In this document: positions 36,319-45,919 of the stretch, piece after piece
Layout of the letters: each line of letters begins with the position of its first letter
How positions within the stretch are numbered: the stretch's first letter is position 1
Origin: DASRDZ01 sp035569495
GTDB taxonomy: Bacteria; Chloroflexota; Dormibacteria; Aeolococcales; Aeolococcaceae
NCBI GenBank assembly: GCA_035569495.1
Contig: DATMMX010000019.1
Location: 1 to 64,000 of the forward strand
DNA: 64,000 nucleotides
Direction of reading: 5' to 3'
Made by a program: the position numbers and the translations under genes
The notes under the pieces: generated by a model
Databases searched by the model: none
What the model was told of the DNA's origin: nothing
What the model saw: only the letters and a program-made list of their open reading frames with translations

Positions 36319-37548
36319 TTACTGCACCGGCTGGCCGCAGGTCGGCTTGGTGCCGACGGGCTCGTAGCCGTTGGCGGTCAGCTTGGCGAACCAGCTGCAG
36401 TAGTTGGGCTGGTGGTACTTGATGGTGGTGCCCAGCGTGCCGTGGCCGTCGTACGTCTTGCTCGACATGGCGCTGATGAAGGCGTCACGGGTCGGGCAGG
36501 AACCGAGCTGCTGCAGCACCTCGATGGTGAAGTCGGCGGCCAGCCAGCCGGTCATGGCCAGCAGGTTGACCTTGCCCGAGGGCACGTACTTGCTCATCGC
36601 CGCCTGGAACTTCACGCTCTCGGGCAGCTTCAGCTCGAAGGGTGCGGTGTTGAGGCCGGTGAAGGTGCCGGCGACGTCGGCGCCGACCTGCTGGATCGCG
36701 GTCGGGTCGTAGAAGTTGGGGAAGACGAACGCCTTGAAGTTGACACCGGCCTGCTTGGCCGCCTTGTAGAGGGCGATGCCGACGTTGTTGGTGATCGCCA
36801 GCGTCGCCGCGTCGATGTGCTTGGAGAGCATGGTCTGGGCGTCGGCGGTGAAGTCACCGGGGACGAAGGGGACGTTGAAGCGCGAGTAGTCGACGCTGAT
36901 GCCGACCTGCACCGCCGCCTTGGCGAAGATCTGTCCCGCGGTGGTCGCCTGCGGGTCGGCGACGGTGAAGTTGGCGACGTGGCTGCCGCCCTGGTCCTTG
37001 ATGAACTGGGCGATGGTGGTGGTGCCCACGCCGGGGATGACCGCGCCGGTGATGCTGTAGAAGTTGCTGTGCTTGGCGCCGACGTCGGCGGTCGACCAGC
37101 CCACGTCAGGCACGCCCTGGGTCTGCAGGTAGTCGAGCGCGCCGTCCTGCAGCGGGGCTTCGAGGATGGAGAACACGCCCTTGTTCTCGACCAGGTCCTT
37201 GCCCGAGTCGAGCGAGCCGCTGGCGGTCGACTTGTCGTCGTCGGTGACCAGGGTGATGGTGCGCTTGTTGACACCACCCGCGTCGTTCTGCGCCGCGAAA
37301 CGTGCCTTGGCGCCGTCGTCCCAGCCCGCGCGCTGGGTGACGCCCGCGCCGCTCAGCGGCAGCAGGTCGCCGATGGTGATGCTGCTGGCCGTGACACCCG
37401 GCGAGTTGCAGGTGACGGCGGCCGCGGTGTTGGCGCCGCCGCCCGTGGCGGTGCCGTTGTTGTCGGATGATGAGCCGCAGGCGGCGAGCCCGAGCAGCAT
37501 CGTCGACCCAGCCAAAGTTGTGGCCAGGCCCCTGGCAAGTCTCGTCAC
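36319..37548 (-). CDS. Extracellular solute-binding lipoprotein of the Liv-type importer
   Basis: 409 residues from GTG at 37548, chosen because AGGAGG lies 6 nt upstream; an ATG about 100 bases earlier has no such support. The signal peptide ends in the lipobox LLGLAACG. The mature protein is a Peripl_BP_6-type two-lobe receptor: ITIGDLLPLSGAGVTQRAGWDDGAKARF, KRTITLVTDDDKST, FYSITGAVIPGVGTTTIAQFI and a paired Cys near the C-terminus. It is convergent with the ATPase and permease genes and is very probably their receptor. It has its own promoter and a leader of about 170 nt. Confidence 0.88.
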   Translation of the reverse strand: MTRLARGLATTLAGSTMLLGLAACGSSSDNNGTATGGGANTAAAVTCNSPGVTASSITIGDLLPLSGAGVTQRAGWDDGAKARFAAQNDAGGVNKRTITLVTDDDKSTASGSLDSGKDLVENKGVFSILEAPLQDGALDYLQTQGVPDVGWSTADVGAKHSNFYSITGAVIPGVGTTTIAQFIKDQGGSHVANFTVADPQATTAGQIFAKAAVQVGISVDYSRFNVPFVPGDFTADAQTMLSKHIDAATLAITNNVGIALYKAAKQAGVNFKAFVFPNFYDPTAIQQVGADVAGTFTGLNTAPFELKLPESVKFQAAMSKYVPSGKVNLLAMTGWLAADFTIEVLQQLGSCPTRDAFISAMSSKTYDGHGTLGTTIKYHQPNYCSWFAKLTANGYEPVGTKPTCGQPVQ

Positions 37549-37722
37549 TGTGCTCCTCCTACCATCCAACCGTTCGATCGCAATGAAATCGGCCGCCGTG
37601 TCTGGAGAAGCGGGCGCGCGGGAGCGGGGCTCACGAGCACCCGCCGTCACGTCGTCTTTTCTGTCTGCTTGCCGGTGCGGTGAGTCCCCCTCCTGCCGGG
37701 TCGGGGGCTCACGATCATGTGT

Positions 37723-37751
37723 ACTATATTCAGAAATATCCGCAGTGGCAA
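37723..37751 (-). promoter_or_regulatory. Promoter of the solute-binding protein gene
   Basis: Minus-strand TTGCCA (37751-37746), a 17-bp spacer and TATAGT (37728-37723) make a near-consensus sigma-70 promoter, one of the strongest in the window. The predicted start falls about 37716, within CGATCATGTG, a weak match to the cluster-wide GATCAT element. Confidence 0.6.
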
Positions 37752-37787
37752 CTGTCGGCAGGTTGGCCGGACTGAGGAGCGCGCAAA

Positions 37788-38231
37788 ATGACCCCGGAGC
37801 AGGACGGCGTCCACGACCACGTCATCGACACCGGCAAGGGCAGCTTCGACCTCAGCGACCTGGGCCTGGTGCTGCCCGGCATGGCCGAGATCATGCCGCT
37901 GATCGGCGCGCGGATGTGGAAGTGCTACTACGCGGGCAAGGCGCACAACAAACCTCTCGCCGCCTTCCAGCTCAAGGAGGCGGTCGGGCTGATGGAGAAG
38001 GGCGCGTTCATGCGCCCCAAGTACAGCGACAACGTCGACAGGTTCATCGCCGAGGAGGTGGCCGCGGTGAAGCGGGCCATCGACGGCGAGGACTGGGACG
38101 CCTTCGAAACCGCGTTCACATCCATGGTCGATTCCGCCAACGCGTACCACGAGATGTACGACAAGGGGTACCTGCGCTGGAAAGTGCCAGAATCGCCTCC
38201 ACCTGATCTCGACATGACGCCCCGCCGCTGA
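37788..38231 (+). CDS. Hypothetical four-helix protein, 147 aa
   Basis: The sequence is mostly helical: LPGMAEIMPLIGARMWKCYYAGKAHNKPLAAFQLKE, FIAEEVAAVKRAIDGEDWDAFETAF, then SMVDSANAYHEMYDKGYLRWKVPESP. The layout (aromatic-rich first helix, LAAxQLKE, a paired late helix and a final WKVP-type strand) resembles small cytochrome-c'-like proteins in which the late helix carries C-x-x-C-H. Here that site reads SANAYH, so no haem would be bound covalently. GAGGAG before the ATG. Divergent from the binding-protein gene and 28 bp before a drug-efflux MFS gene. Function unknown. Confidence 0.7.
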   Translation: MTPEQDGVHDHVIDTGKGSFDLSDLGLVLPGMAEIMPLIGARMWKCYYAGKAHNKPLAAFQLKEAVGLMEKGAFMRPKYSDNVDRFIAEEVAAVKRAIDGEDWDAFETAFTSMVDSANAYHEMYDKGYLRWKVPESPPPDLDMTPRR

Positions 38232-38259
38232 ACCGCGGCCGGGCGCGGGGGCGCAATTG

Positions 38260-39546
38260 ATGACCACGGTCGCCGCGGCGACGACGGGCTGGCAGCGACT
38301 GAGGTTCTTCCTCATCGTCGGCGCGCTGACGGCGTTCGCCCCGCTGTCCATCGACATGTACCTGCCGGCATTGCCGGCGATCGCACGCGACTTCCACACC
38401 GGGCCGTCGCAGGTGCAGCTCACCCTGACCACCTTCCTGGCCGGCATCGCGCTCGGCCAGCTCCTCGCCGGACCGATCAGCGACGCGGTGGGGCGGCGGC
38501 GTCCGCTGTTCTTCGGGGTGATCGGCTACGTGGCCGCGTCCCTGCTCTGCGCGGTGGCGCCGTCGGTCTTCGCGCTCGCCGGGCTGCGCCTGGTGCAGGG
38601 CCTCACCGGCGCCGCGGGCGTGGTCATCGCGCGCGCCATCGTCCGCGACAAGCACACCGGCGTCGCCGCGGCGCGCTACTTCTCACTGCTGATGCTGATC
38701 ACCGGCCTGGCGCCGATCCTGGCGCCGTCACTGGGCGGCCAGCTGCTGCGCGCGACGTCGTGGCGCGGCGTCTTCCTGGTGCTCGCCCTGATCGGCGCGC
38801 TGGTCGGCGTCGCCGCCGCCGCCGGCCTGCGCGAGACGCTGCCCCCGGAGCGGCGTCGCGCCGGCAGCCTGCACGACACCGGCAGGGCATTCCGCTCGCT
38901 GTTCCGCGACAGCCTCTTCGTCGCCTACGCGGTGGCGGGAAGCCTCGCCTTCGCGGCCATCTTCACCTACATCTCCGGCTCGTCGTTCGTGCTGCAGGGG
39001 ATCTACGGGCTGTCGCCGCAGACGTACGCGCTGGTCTTCGGGCTCAACGCGCTCGGCCTGGTGGCGGGGACGCAGATCAACCGCCGCCTGGCCGGCGCCG
39101 TGCCCATCGCCCGCCTGCTGCGCTACGGGATGACCTCGGTCACCGTGGCGGCGCTGGCGCTGCTCGCCGCCGTGGGCGCGCACGCCTTCGGACTGGCCGG
39201 CGTGCTGGCGCCGCTATTCGTGATCATGTTTTCCCTGGGCTTCGTGCTGCCCAACGGCATGGCCCTGGCGCTGACGCTCCACCCCGAGGCCGCGGGGACG
39301 GCCTCCGCGCTGCTCGGTGCCATGCAGATGGGCAGCGGCGCGGCGGTGGCCCCGCTGGTCGGCATCGCCGGGACGGGCACCGCGCTGCCGATGGCAGTCG
39401 TGATGGCCGTCCTCGGCGTCACCTCACTGACGTGCCTGCTGGTGCTCACCGGCCGCCACCATCGCCGGCGCCTCGATGGCGACGACGTCGCCGACGCTCA
39501 GCGACGCGACGCTCTGCCGCAGCAGGCCCTGGAAGCGAGGCGGTAG
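38260..39546 (+). CDS. Bcr/CflA-type MFS drug transporter
   Basis: About 428 residues and 12 membrane segments. APLSIDMYLPALPAIARDF and VQLTLTTFLAGIALGQLLAGPISDAVGRRRPLF are signatures of the Bcr/CflA family, followed by RAIVRDKHTGVAAARYFSLLMLITGLAPILAP. ATG at 38260 is preferred to the TTG just before it. The last 30 residues (RHHRRRLDGDDVADAQ...) are polar and lie over the antisense 3' end of the next gene, so the natural stop may have been lost or the tail is a late extension. Confidence 0.87.
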   Translation: MTTVAAATTGWQRLRFFLIVGALTAFAPLSIDMYLPALPAIARDFHTGPSQVQLTLTTFLAGIALGQLLAGPISDAVGRRRPLFFGVIGYVAASLLCAVAPSVFALAGLRLVQGLTGAAGVVIARAIVRDKHTGVAAARYFSLLMLITGLAPILAPSLGGQLLRATSWRGVFLVLALIGALVGVAAAAGLRETLPPERRRAGSLHDTGRAFRSLFRDSLFVAYAVAGSLAFAAIFTYISGSSFVLQGIYGLSPQTYALVFGLNALGLVAGTQINRRLAGAVPIARLLRYGMTSVTVAALALLAAVGAHAFGLAGVLAPLFVIMFSLGFVLPNGMALALTLHPEAAGTASALLGAMQMGSGAAVAPLVGIAGTGTALPMAVVMAVLGVTSLTCLLVLTGRHHRRRLDGDDVADAQRRDALPQQALEARR

Positions 39547-39882
39547 CCCGGCGCCGGCGAAGTGCGCCTCGATGTCCGGCACCGACTGCAGCAGCTCCGC
39601 CAGCTGTTCCAGTGCCTGGGCGTTGCCGCGCGGGTCGATGCGCACCTCGCGCGTCCCCGAGTAGATCGACTCGACGTAGCGATCCGCGGGCGCGACCACC
39701 TTGGGCGCCTCGCGCACGCCGAGGTCGGTGCCGACGTCCAGCCACGACTGCCAGGTGTCGCTGCGCCCCGCGTACTCGGGCACCGCGGTGAACAGCGTCA
39801 GGTAGTAGAGGTGCTCAACGGCTTTGTGGATGCGCTTGAACTCGGAGCCGTGCGGCATCCGGCTGGTCCTGACGGTGATCAT
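39424..39882 (-). CDS. Hypothetical protein coupled to an amidohydrolase, 152 aa
   Basis: No family recognised. It reads MITVRTSRMPHGSEFKRIHKAVEHLYYLTLFTAV, then YVESIYSGTREVRIDPRGNAQALEQLAELLQ, and ends with SLSVGDVVAIEAPAMVAAG. The Arg/Tyr-rich middle and the amphipathic helix suggest a small soluble partner protein. Its ATG overlaps the stop of the amidohydrolase gene (ATGA), which points to a shared complex or pathway. Its 3' 123 bp overlap the convergent MFS gene, an unusually long overlap. Confidence 0.65.
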   Translation of the reverse strand: MITVRTSRMPHGSEFKRIHKAVEHLYYLTLFTAVPEYAGRSDTWQSWLDVGTDLGVREAPKVVAPADRYVESIYSGTREVRIDPRGNAQALEQLAELLQSVPDIEAHFAGAGLPPRFQGLLRQSVASLSVGDVVAIEAPAMVAAGEHQQARQ

Positions 39883-41072
39883 TGCGCTGCTCCCGCAGTC
39901 GCCCGCTGCGGCGTGGGCGTCAGCTCGGCGGTCTTGTCGAGGCCGTAGAAGTCGGCGACGTTGTCGACCAGCACCTTGCGGCGCTCGTCCTCGGGCACGC
40001 CCTCGAAGAGGTCCTCGATCCAGTCGCGGGTGTGCGGGAAGGTGCCCACGCTGTGCGGGAAGTCGGTGCCGAACATCAGCATCTCGATGCCGATGTAATG
40101 GCGCAGGGTCATCGCCATGCGGTCGACGATGAAGCTGAACTTGACGTGGTCGCGGTAGTACTCGCTGGGCATGCGCGGCAGGTCCAGCCCCACGTAGGTG
40201 TTCCAGCGGCGGTAGAACTCGTCGGTCCAGTTGAGCACGTGCGGCAGCCATCCCGCCTGGGTCTCGGCGAAGTAGACCTGCAGCTCGGGGAAGCGGTCGA
40301 AGACGCCGTAGACGATGAGCTGGCCGATGGTGTACGAAGGCCCGAAGCCGCCCGCCACCAGGGAATCCTTGGTCAGCGATGCCGCGCCGGGCTGCACCGG
40401 GCGGACGCCACCGAAGTTGCCGTGCGGCGAGATCTTCACGCCCATCTCCAGGGAGGCGGCGAAGAAGCGGTCGTCCTGCGGCTCGTAGAAGGCGCTGCCG
40501 TTGGGCCACACCGCCAGGGCGACGCCGCGCAGGCCCTTCTCCTTGATGTGCTGCATCTCCTTGATGGCGTCGTCGACGCCGGTCTCGGGGAGCATGGCCA
40601 CGCCGATCAGGCGGTCGGGCGCGACGCTGCAGTACTCGTCGGCGAGCCAGTCGTTGTAGCCGCGGATGAACGCCTTGTGCGCCTCGGCGTCGACGTCCTT
40701 GAGCGCGTTGCGGAAGAAGATCGGGCTGTAGACGGGCGGGAACATCACCTCGGCGTCGACGCCGTCGAGGTCCTGCTCCTGGAGGCGCTGGATGGCGTCG
40801 CCGCTGCCCGGGCGGCGCGAGCCGTCCTCGCGGTAGTAGCGCGGCTTGACCGGGATGAACTCGTCGTAGTCCCAGTCGGCGACCAGGTTGCCGCTGGCGC
40901 TGCGTTCCCAGCGCTGCCCGTCGATCTCGATGCGCCACTTGTCGGCGCCGTCCTCGTGCTTGACCAGCTTGGGCATGGCGTGCTGGTGCTGCTCCGGCAC
41001 GCGATGGATCCAGCGGTCGACGGGGACCTCGTTGTGCCCGTCGGCGTTGATGACCTGGTACTGCTTGCCCAT
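39879..41072 (-). CDS. Amidohydrolase_2 family metal hydrolase/decarboxylase, copy 1
   Basis: 397 residues, ACMSD-type TIM barrel: the N-terminal metal pair D-x-H in YQVINADGHNEVP, later GVKISPHGNFGGV with the barrel His, YFAETQAGWLPHVLNW, and the C-terminal metal Asp in MLMFGTDFPHSVGTFP. Enzymes of this family hydrolyse or decarboxylate carboxylated ring or chain intermediates. GGAGG before ATG at 41072 sets the start; an upstream in-frame start runs through the divergent promoter. More distant from copies 2 and 3 (45920, 58164) than these are from each other. Confidence 0.87.
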   Translation of the reverse strand: MGKQYQVINADGHNEVPVDRWIHRVPEQHQHAMPKLVKHEDGADKWRIEIDGQRWERSASGNLVADWDYDEFIPVKPRYYREDGSRRPGSGDAIQRLQEQDLDGVDAEVMFPPVYSPIFFRNALKDVDAEAHKAFIRGYNDWLADEYCSVAPDRLIGVAMLPETGVDDAIKEMQHIKEKGLRGVALAVWPNGSAFYEPQDDRFFAASLEMGVKISPHGNFGGVRPVQPGAASLTKDSLVAGGFGPSYTIGQLIVYGVFDRFPELQVYFAETQAGWLPHVLNWTDEFYRRWNTYVGLDLPRMPSEYYRDHVKFSFIVDRMAMTLRHYIGIEMLMFGTDFPHSVGTFPHTRDWIEDLFEGVPEDERRKVLVDNVADFYGLDKTAELTPTPQRATAGAAQ

Positions 41073-41106
41073 CGACTTACCTCCGGCGCGAAGTATGATG
41101 ACTATG

Positions 41107-41120
<14 letters not shown>
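41071..41120. promoter_or_regulatory. Overlapping divergent promoters of amidohydrolase 1 and the acyl-CoA mutase
   Basis: Leftward: TTGAAG (41120-41115), 17-bp spacer, CATACT (41097-41092). Rightward: TCGACT (41072-41077), 16-bp spacer, TATGAT (41094-41099). The two -10 boxes overlap by 4 bp, and the spacer of the leftward promoter contains CATCATAGT, a form of the cluster-wide element. The rightward start would fall at the mutase ATG, giving a leaderless mRNA. Confidence 0.5.
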
Positions 41121-42731
<1,611 letters not shown>

Positions 42732-42741
<10 letters not shown>

Positions 42742-43064
42742 TGACACCTGAAGAGATCGTCCACGCAGTGTTCGCGCGGGTGCGCGCGACCGATCCCTCC
42801 GTCGCCCAGCTCTATGCGCCCGACGCGGTGCTGGACCACGGCGACGGCGTGCACTCCGGGCGCGACCAGATCGACGCCTTCTACCGCGGCGTCTTCGTGC
42901 GCCGGCCGCAGCCTCAGGTGGAGGCGCTGTTCGTCAACCTGCCGACGGTGGCTGCACTGCTGCGCGTCGAGACCGGGGACGGCACGGTGAACCAGGTGGT
43001 CGACGTCTTCCAGGTGGAGGACGGGCTGATCCGGGCAATGAAGGTGTGCCTCCAGCCGGGGTGA
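42732..43064 (+). CDS. SnoaL/NTF2-like protein between the mutase subunits
   Basis: About 110 residues: TPEEIVHAVFARVRATDPSVAQLYAPDAVLDHGDGVHSG, RDQIDAFYRGVFVRR, and TVNQVVDVFQVEDGLIRAMKVCL, a compact NTF2 fold with a His/Asp-lined entrance. GTG at 42732 follows GGAG and overlaps the mutase stop; ATG at 42741 is the alternative. It overlaps the B12-subunit start at its end (the three genes are coupled). Known mutase operons carry a GTPase chaperone, not an NTF2-fold protein, so this may be an unusual accessory or a next-step enzyme. Confidence 0.8.
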
Positions 43065-43489
43065 TGGCCGCATCGCGCCCACCGATCCGCGTGCTCACCG
43101 CCAAGGTGGGCCTCGACGGCCACGACCGCGGCATCAAGGTGATCTCCCGCGCCCTGCGCGACGCGGGCGTCGAGGTGATCTACGCCGGGTTGCGCCAGTC
43201 GCCGGAGATGATCGCCAACGCCGCGGTGCAGGAGGACGTCGACGGCGTCGGCCTCAGCATCCTCAGCGGCGCCCACATGACCCTGTTCCCCGAGGTGCTG
43301 CGCCACCTGCGCGAGCTGGGCGCCAACGACATCACCGTCTTCGGTGGCGGTATCGTGCCACCCGACGACGTCATCGAGCTGGAGCGCCAGGGCGTCGCCC
43401 GCATCTTCACCCCCGGCGCGCCGCTGGCCGAGATCATCGAGTACGTGACCACCCAGATGGAGACCAGGCATGCCCGCAACCACGCGTGA
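43064..43489 (+). CDS. B12-binding small subunit of acyl-CoA mutase
   Basis: 141 residues of the cobalamin-binding Rossmann fold: RVLTAKVGLDGHDRGIKVI with the cobalt-ligand His20 in DGHDRG, GLSILSGAHMTLFPEVL and ITVFGGGIVPPDDV that cradle the nucleotide tail. Length and sequence match the small subunit of isobutyryl-CoA-mutase-type enzymes, which hold this domain on a separate chain. ATG at 43064 overlaps the SnoaL-like stop. It ends in a GTGA overlap with the next MFS gene. Confidence 0.92.
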   Translation: MAASRPPIRVLTAKVGLDGHDRGIKVISRALRDAGVEVIYAGLRQSPEMIANAAVQEDVDGVGLSILSGAHMTLFPEVLRHLRELGANDITVFGGGIVPPDDVIELERQGVARIFTPGAPLAEIIEYVTTQMETRHARNHA

Positions 43490-44910
43490 CGGCGACGCCT
43501 GACACCAATCGCCTGGGGCGCGGCGCCTTCCTGGCGCTGATGTCCTCGGCGCTGACCATCGCGGTTTTCCAGACCATGGTGGTGCCCCTGCTGCCTGGGC
43601 TGCGCGATCAGCTCCACGTCTCCACCGCCGCGGTGAGCTGGGTGCTCACCGCCAACTTCATGGCGGCGGCGGTGTGCGCGCCGCTGCTGGGCCGGCTCGG
43701 CGACATGTTCGGCAAGCGCCGCGCCCTGGCCGCGGCGATGGTCCTGCTCTGCGCCGGCTCGCTGGTGGCGGCGACGACGACGTCGTTCCCCCTGCTGCTG
43801 GTGGCGCGCGTCCTCCAGGGCAGCGCCTCGGCGGTGTTCCCGCTGTCCATGACCATCGTCGCCGACGAGTGGGACGAGCGCCGTCTGCGCGCGGGCATCG
43901 GCTGGCTCAGCGCCACGCTGGCACTGGGCGCGTCGCTGGGCCTGGTGCTGGCCGGTGCGGTCAGCCAGTTCGTCCACGACTACCACGTCATCTTCTGGGG
44001 CGGCACGGTGTGCGCGCTGGCCTCGGGCATCGCCGTGGTGCTCAGCGTGCCGTCCTCGCGCAACGTCATGCGCGGCCGGATCGACGTCGCCGGTGCGCTG
44101 CTCATGGCGGCGTGGCTCACCGTGCTGCTGCTGGGGATCGCCCAGCTCGGCAAGCGCGGCGTCGGTGATGCGCAGGCGCTGGGGCTCACGGTCGGGGGCG
44201 CCGCGCTGTTCCTGCTCTGGATCGCGGTGGAGCGGCGCGTCCGCCAGCCGCTGGTCGACCCGCGCCAGCTCTTCATGCCCGCGGTGCTCTCGGCCAACCT
44301 GATGGCCCTGCTGATCGGCTTCGGCATCTACGGGCCGCTCTTCCTGATCACCGAGTTCGTGCAGACTCCGGCCACAACCGGCTATGGCCTCGGCCTGTCG
44401 GTGCTGGCCACCGGCCTGGTCATGCTGCCCCAGGGCGGCGGCTCGCTGGTGGCGTCGCGCCTCGCCGGCATCGCCACCTACCCGGCGCGGCTGATGGTGC
44501 GGGCCGGCGCCGTCACCCTGGCGATCGGCCTGCTCGAGCTCGCCCTGTTGCACAGCGCGCTGTGGGAGGTGCTGCTGGGCAACACCCTGCTCGGCCTGGG
44601 CGGGAGCCTGGCCTTCGCCACGCTTCCGGCCATCATCATCGACGCCGTGCCGCCGTCGGACACCGGCGTCGCCACCGGCATCAACACCATCATGCGCACG
44701 GTCGGCGGCGCCGTCGCCGGCGCGGTGCTGGGCGGCATCCTCACCGGCGGACCAGGCGCAGCCGGCGGATTCCCGACCCAGGGCGCCTACATAGCAGCCT
44801 TCCTGATGTGCGCCGTGGTGGTGGCGGCGGCGGTGCCGCTCACTGCGGTGCGGGTGCGCCGCCGGGCCGAGCCGGCGGCCGCGGTGGCCACCCTCAGCGC
44901 CAGGCGATGA
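43486..44910 (+). CDS. MFS transporter, DHA2 (EmrB/QacA-like) 14-TM type
   Basis: 474 residues: LTIAVFQTMVVPLLPGLRDQLHVS, TAAVSWVLTANFMAAAVCAPLLGRLGDMFGKRR and LQGSASAVFPLSMTIVADEW are DHA2 motifs; 13-14 hydrophobic segments follow. GTG at 43486 is coupled to the mutase small-subunit stop, so it belongs to the mutase operon. It may export an inhibitory intermediate or import the substrate as proton symporter. Its end overlaps the convergent GntR gene by 17 bp. Confidence 0.88.
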   Translation: MTATPDTNRLGRGAFLALMSSALTIAVFQTMVVPLLPGLRDQLHVSTAAVSWVLTANFMAAAVCAPLLGRLGDMFGKRRALAAAMVLLCAGSLVAATTTSFPLLLVARVLQGSASAVFPLSMTIVADEWDERRLRAGIGWLSATLALGASLGLVLAGAVSQFVHDYHVIFWGGTVCALASGIAVVLSVPSSRNVMRGRIDVAGALLMAAWLTVLLLGIAQLGKRGVGDAQALGLTVGGAALFLLWIAVERRVRQPLVDPRQLFMPAVLSANLMALLIGFGIYGPLFLITEFVQTPATTGYGLGLSVLATGLVMLPQGGGSLVASRLAGIATYPARLMVRAGAVTLAIGLLELALLHSALWEVLLGNTLLGLGGSLAFATLPAIIIDAVPPSDTGVATGINTIMRTVGGAVAGAVLGGILTGGPGAAGGFPTQGAYIAAFLMCAVVVAAAVPLTAVRVRRRAEPAAAVATLSARR

Positions 44911-45796
44911 CCTCGTTGAGGCTGCCGCTCCAGCCCTCCCAGGCGTAGCGGTTGTACTCGTCCATGTGCTCGCGCATCAGCCGCTCGGCGAGCGTGCCGT
45001 TGCCCTTGAGGATCGCCCTGCCGATGGCGATGTGCTGGCGGTTGACCTCGTCGCGCTGGTTGGGCGGGTAGACGAAGCCGACCATGCGGTCGGTGAACAT
45101 GCTGACCAGCCCCTGGTCGAAGAGGTCGAGGATGGGGTTGCCGGAGATTCCCGTGACCACGTCGTGGAACTCGCGGCTGGCAGTCAGGAAGGCGCGGTTG
45201 TCGCCGGTCTCGGGCTTGCGCTCCAGCTCGGCAATGAGCTGGCGCAGCTTGGCGATGCCCTCCTCGGTCTGGTGCTCGGCGGCGAGGCGCGCGGCCACCG
45301 GCTCCATGACGTTGCGCGCCTCCATGAGGTGGTGCAGGCGGACGCCCGCGGCGCGGTAGTACAGCGACGACATGCGGCCGTAGTCGCGCCCGCTCGCCGC
45401 GGTGACCACGGGGCCGCCGCCGGGGCCGGAGCGGATGTCGAGCAGGCCGTGCACCTCGAGGATGCGCTGCGCCTCGCGCAGCGTGGTCCTGCCGACGCGG
45501 TACTGGGCCAGCATGGTCGCCTCGGGGGGCAGCACGGCCCCGGCTTCGAGCCCGCTGTCGATGACGTCGTCGAGGATCTGGCGGGCCAGCGTCTCGGCCT
45601 TCTTCTCGGTGCGGCCGCTGACGAAAACGGTGGGCCGGTACTTCGGCTCGTCCGCCGCCGGCGCCATCTCGGGCACGGTGGCCCGTCCGTTGCCTGCACG
45701 CGGCGGCCTGCCCGCCCGCGGTGCGCCGTTGGGGACGCTCTTCGCCGCGGCGCCGGGCGCACGCCGCGCGGTATCCGTCGTCCGCCGCTTTTGCAC
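44894..45796 (-). CDS. GntR family regulator, FadR (FCD) subfamily
   Basis: About 300 residues. A 50-residue basic, disordered N-terminus (KRRTTDTARRAPGAAAKS) precedes the winged helix (ETLARQILDDVIDSGLEAGAVLPPE, RVGRTTLREAQRILEVHGLLDIRSGPGGGPVV). A helical FCD ligand domain follows (LHHLMEARNVMEPVAARLAAEHQ, REFHDVVTGISGNPILDLF) with the His residues that usually bind a metal and carboxylate ligand. GTG at 45796 is 6 bp after TATACT (45808-45803), so the mRNA is probably leaderless; translation from a later Met near 250 residues from the end cannot be excluded. A good candidate for binding the GATCAT elements nearby. Confidence 0.87.
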   Translation of the reverse strand: MQKRRTTDTARRAPGAAAKSVPNGAPRAGRPPRAGNGRATVPEMAPAADEPKYRPTVFVSGRTEKKAETLARQILDDVIDSGLEAGAVLPPEATMLAQYRVGRTTLREAQRILEVHGLLDIRSGPGGGPVVTAASGRDYGRMSSLYYRAAGVRLHHLMEARNVMEPVAARLAAEHQTEEGIAKLRQLIAELERKPETGDNRAFLTASREFHDVVTGISGNPILDLFDQGLVSMFTDRMVGFVYPPNQRDEVNRQHIAIGRAILKGNGTLAERLMREHMDEYNRYAWEGWSGSLNEVIAWR

Positions 45797-45857
45797 GTTG
45801 CCAGTATACGGTCGAGTAGAGGCTGTGACGCGCTCGGACCGCCCCGTTCCAGAATCC

Positions 45858-45886
45858 TTGTAGTTCCTGATCATAGTAGGTATACT
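45858..45886 (+). promoter_or_regulatory. Promoter of amidohydrolase 2 with CTGATCATAGTA in the spacer
   Basis: TTGTAG (45858-45863), exactly 17 bp, and TATACT (45881-45886). The spacer is filled by CTGATCATAGTAGG (45867-45880). The position between -35 and -10 is ideal for repression, and the divergent GntR gene starts 62 bp to the left. Confidence 0.65.
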
Positions 45887-45919
45887 TGCGCGCATCTCGC
45901 AGACATGGAGGAGCACAGC

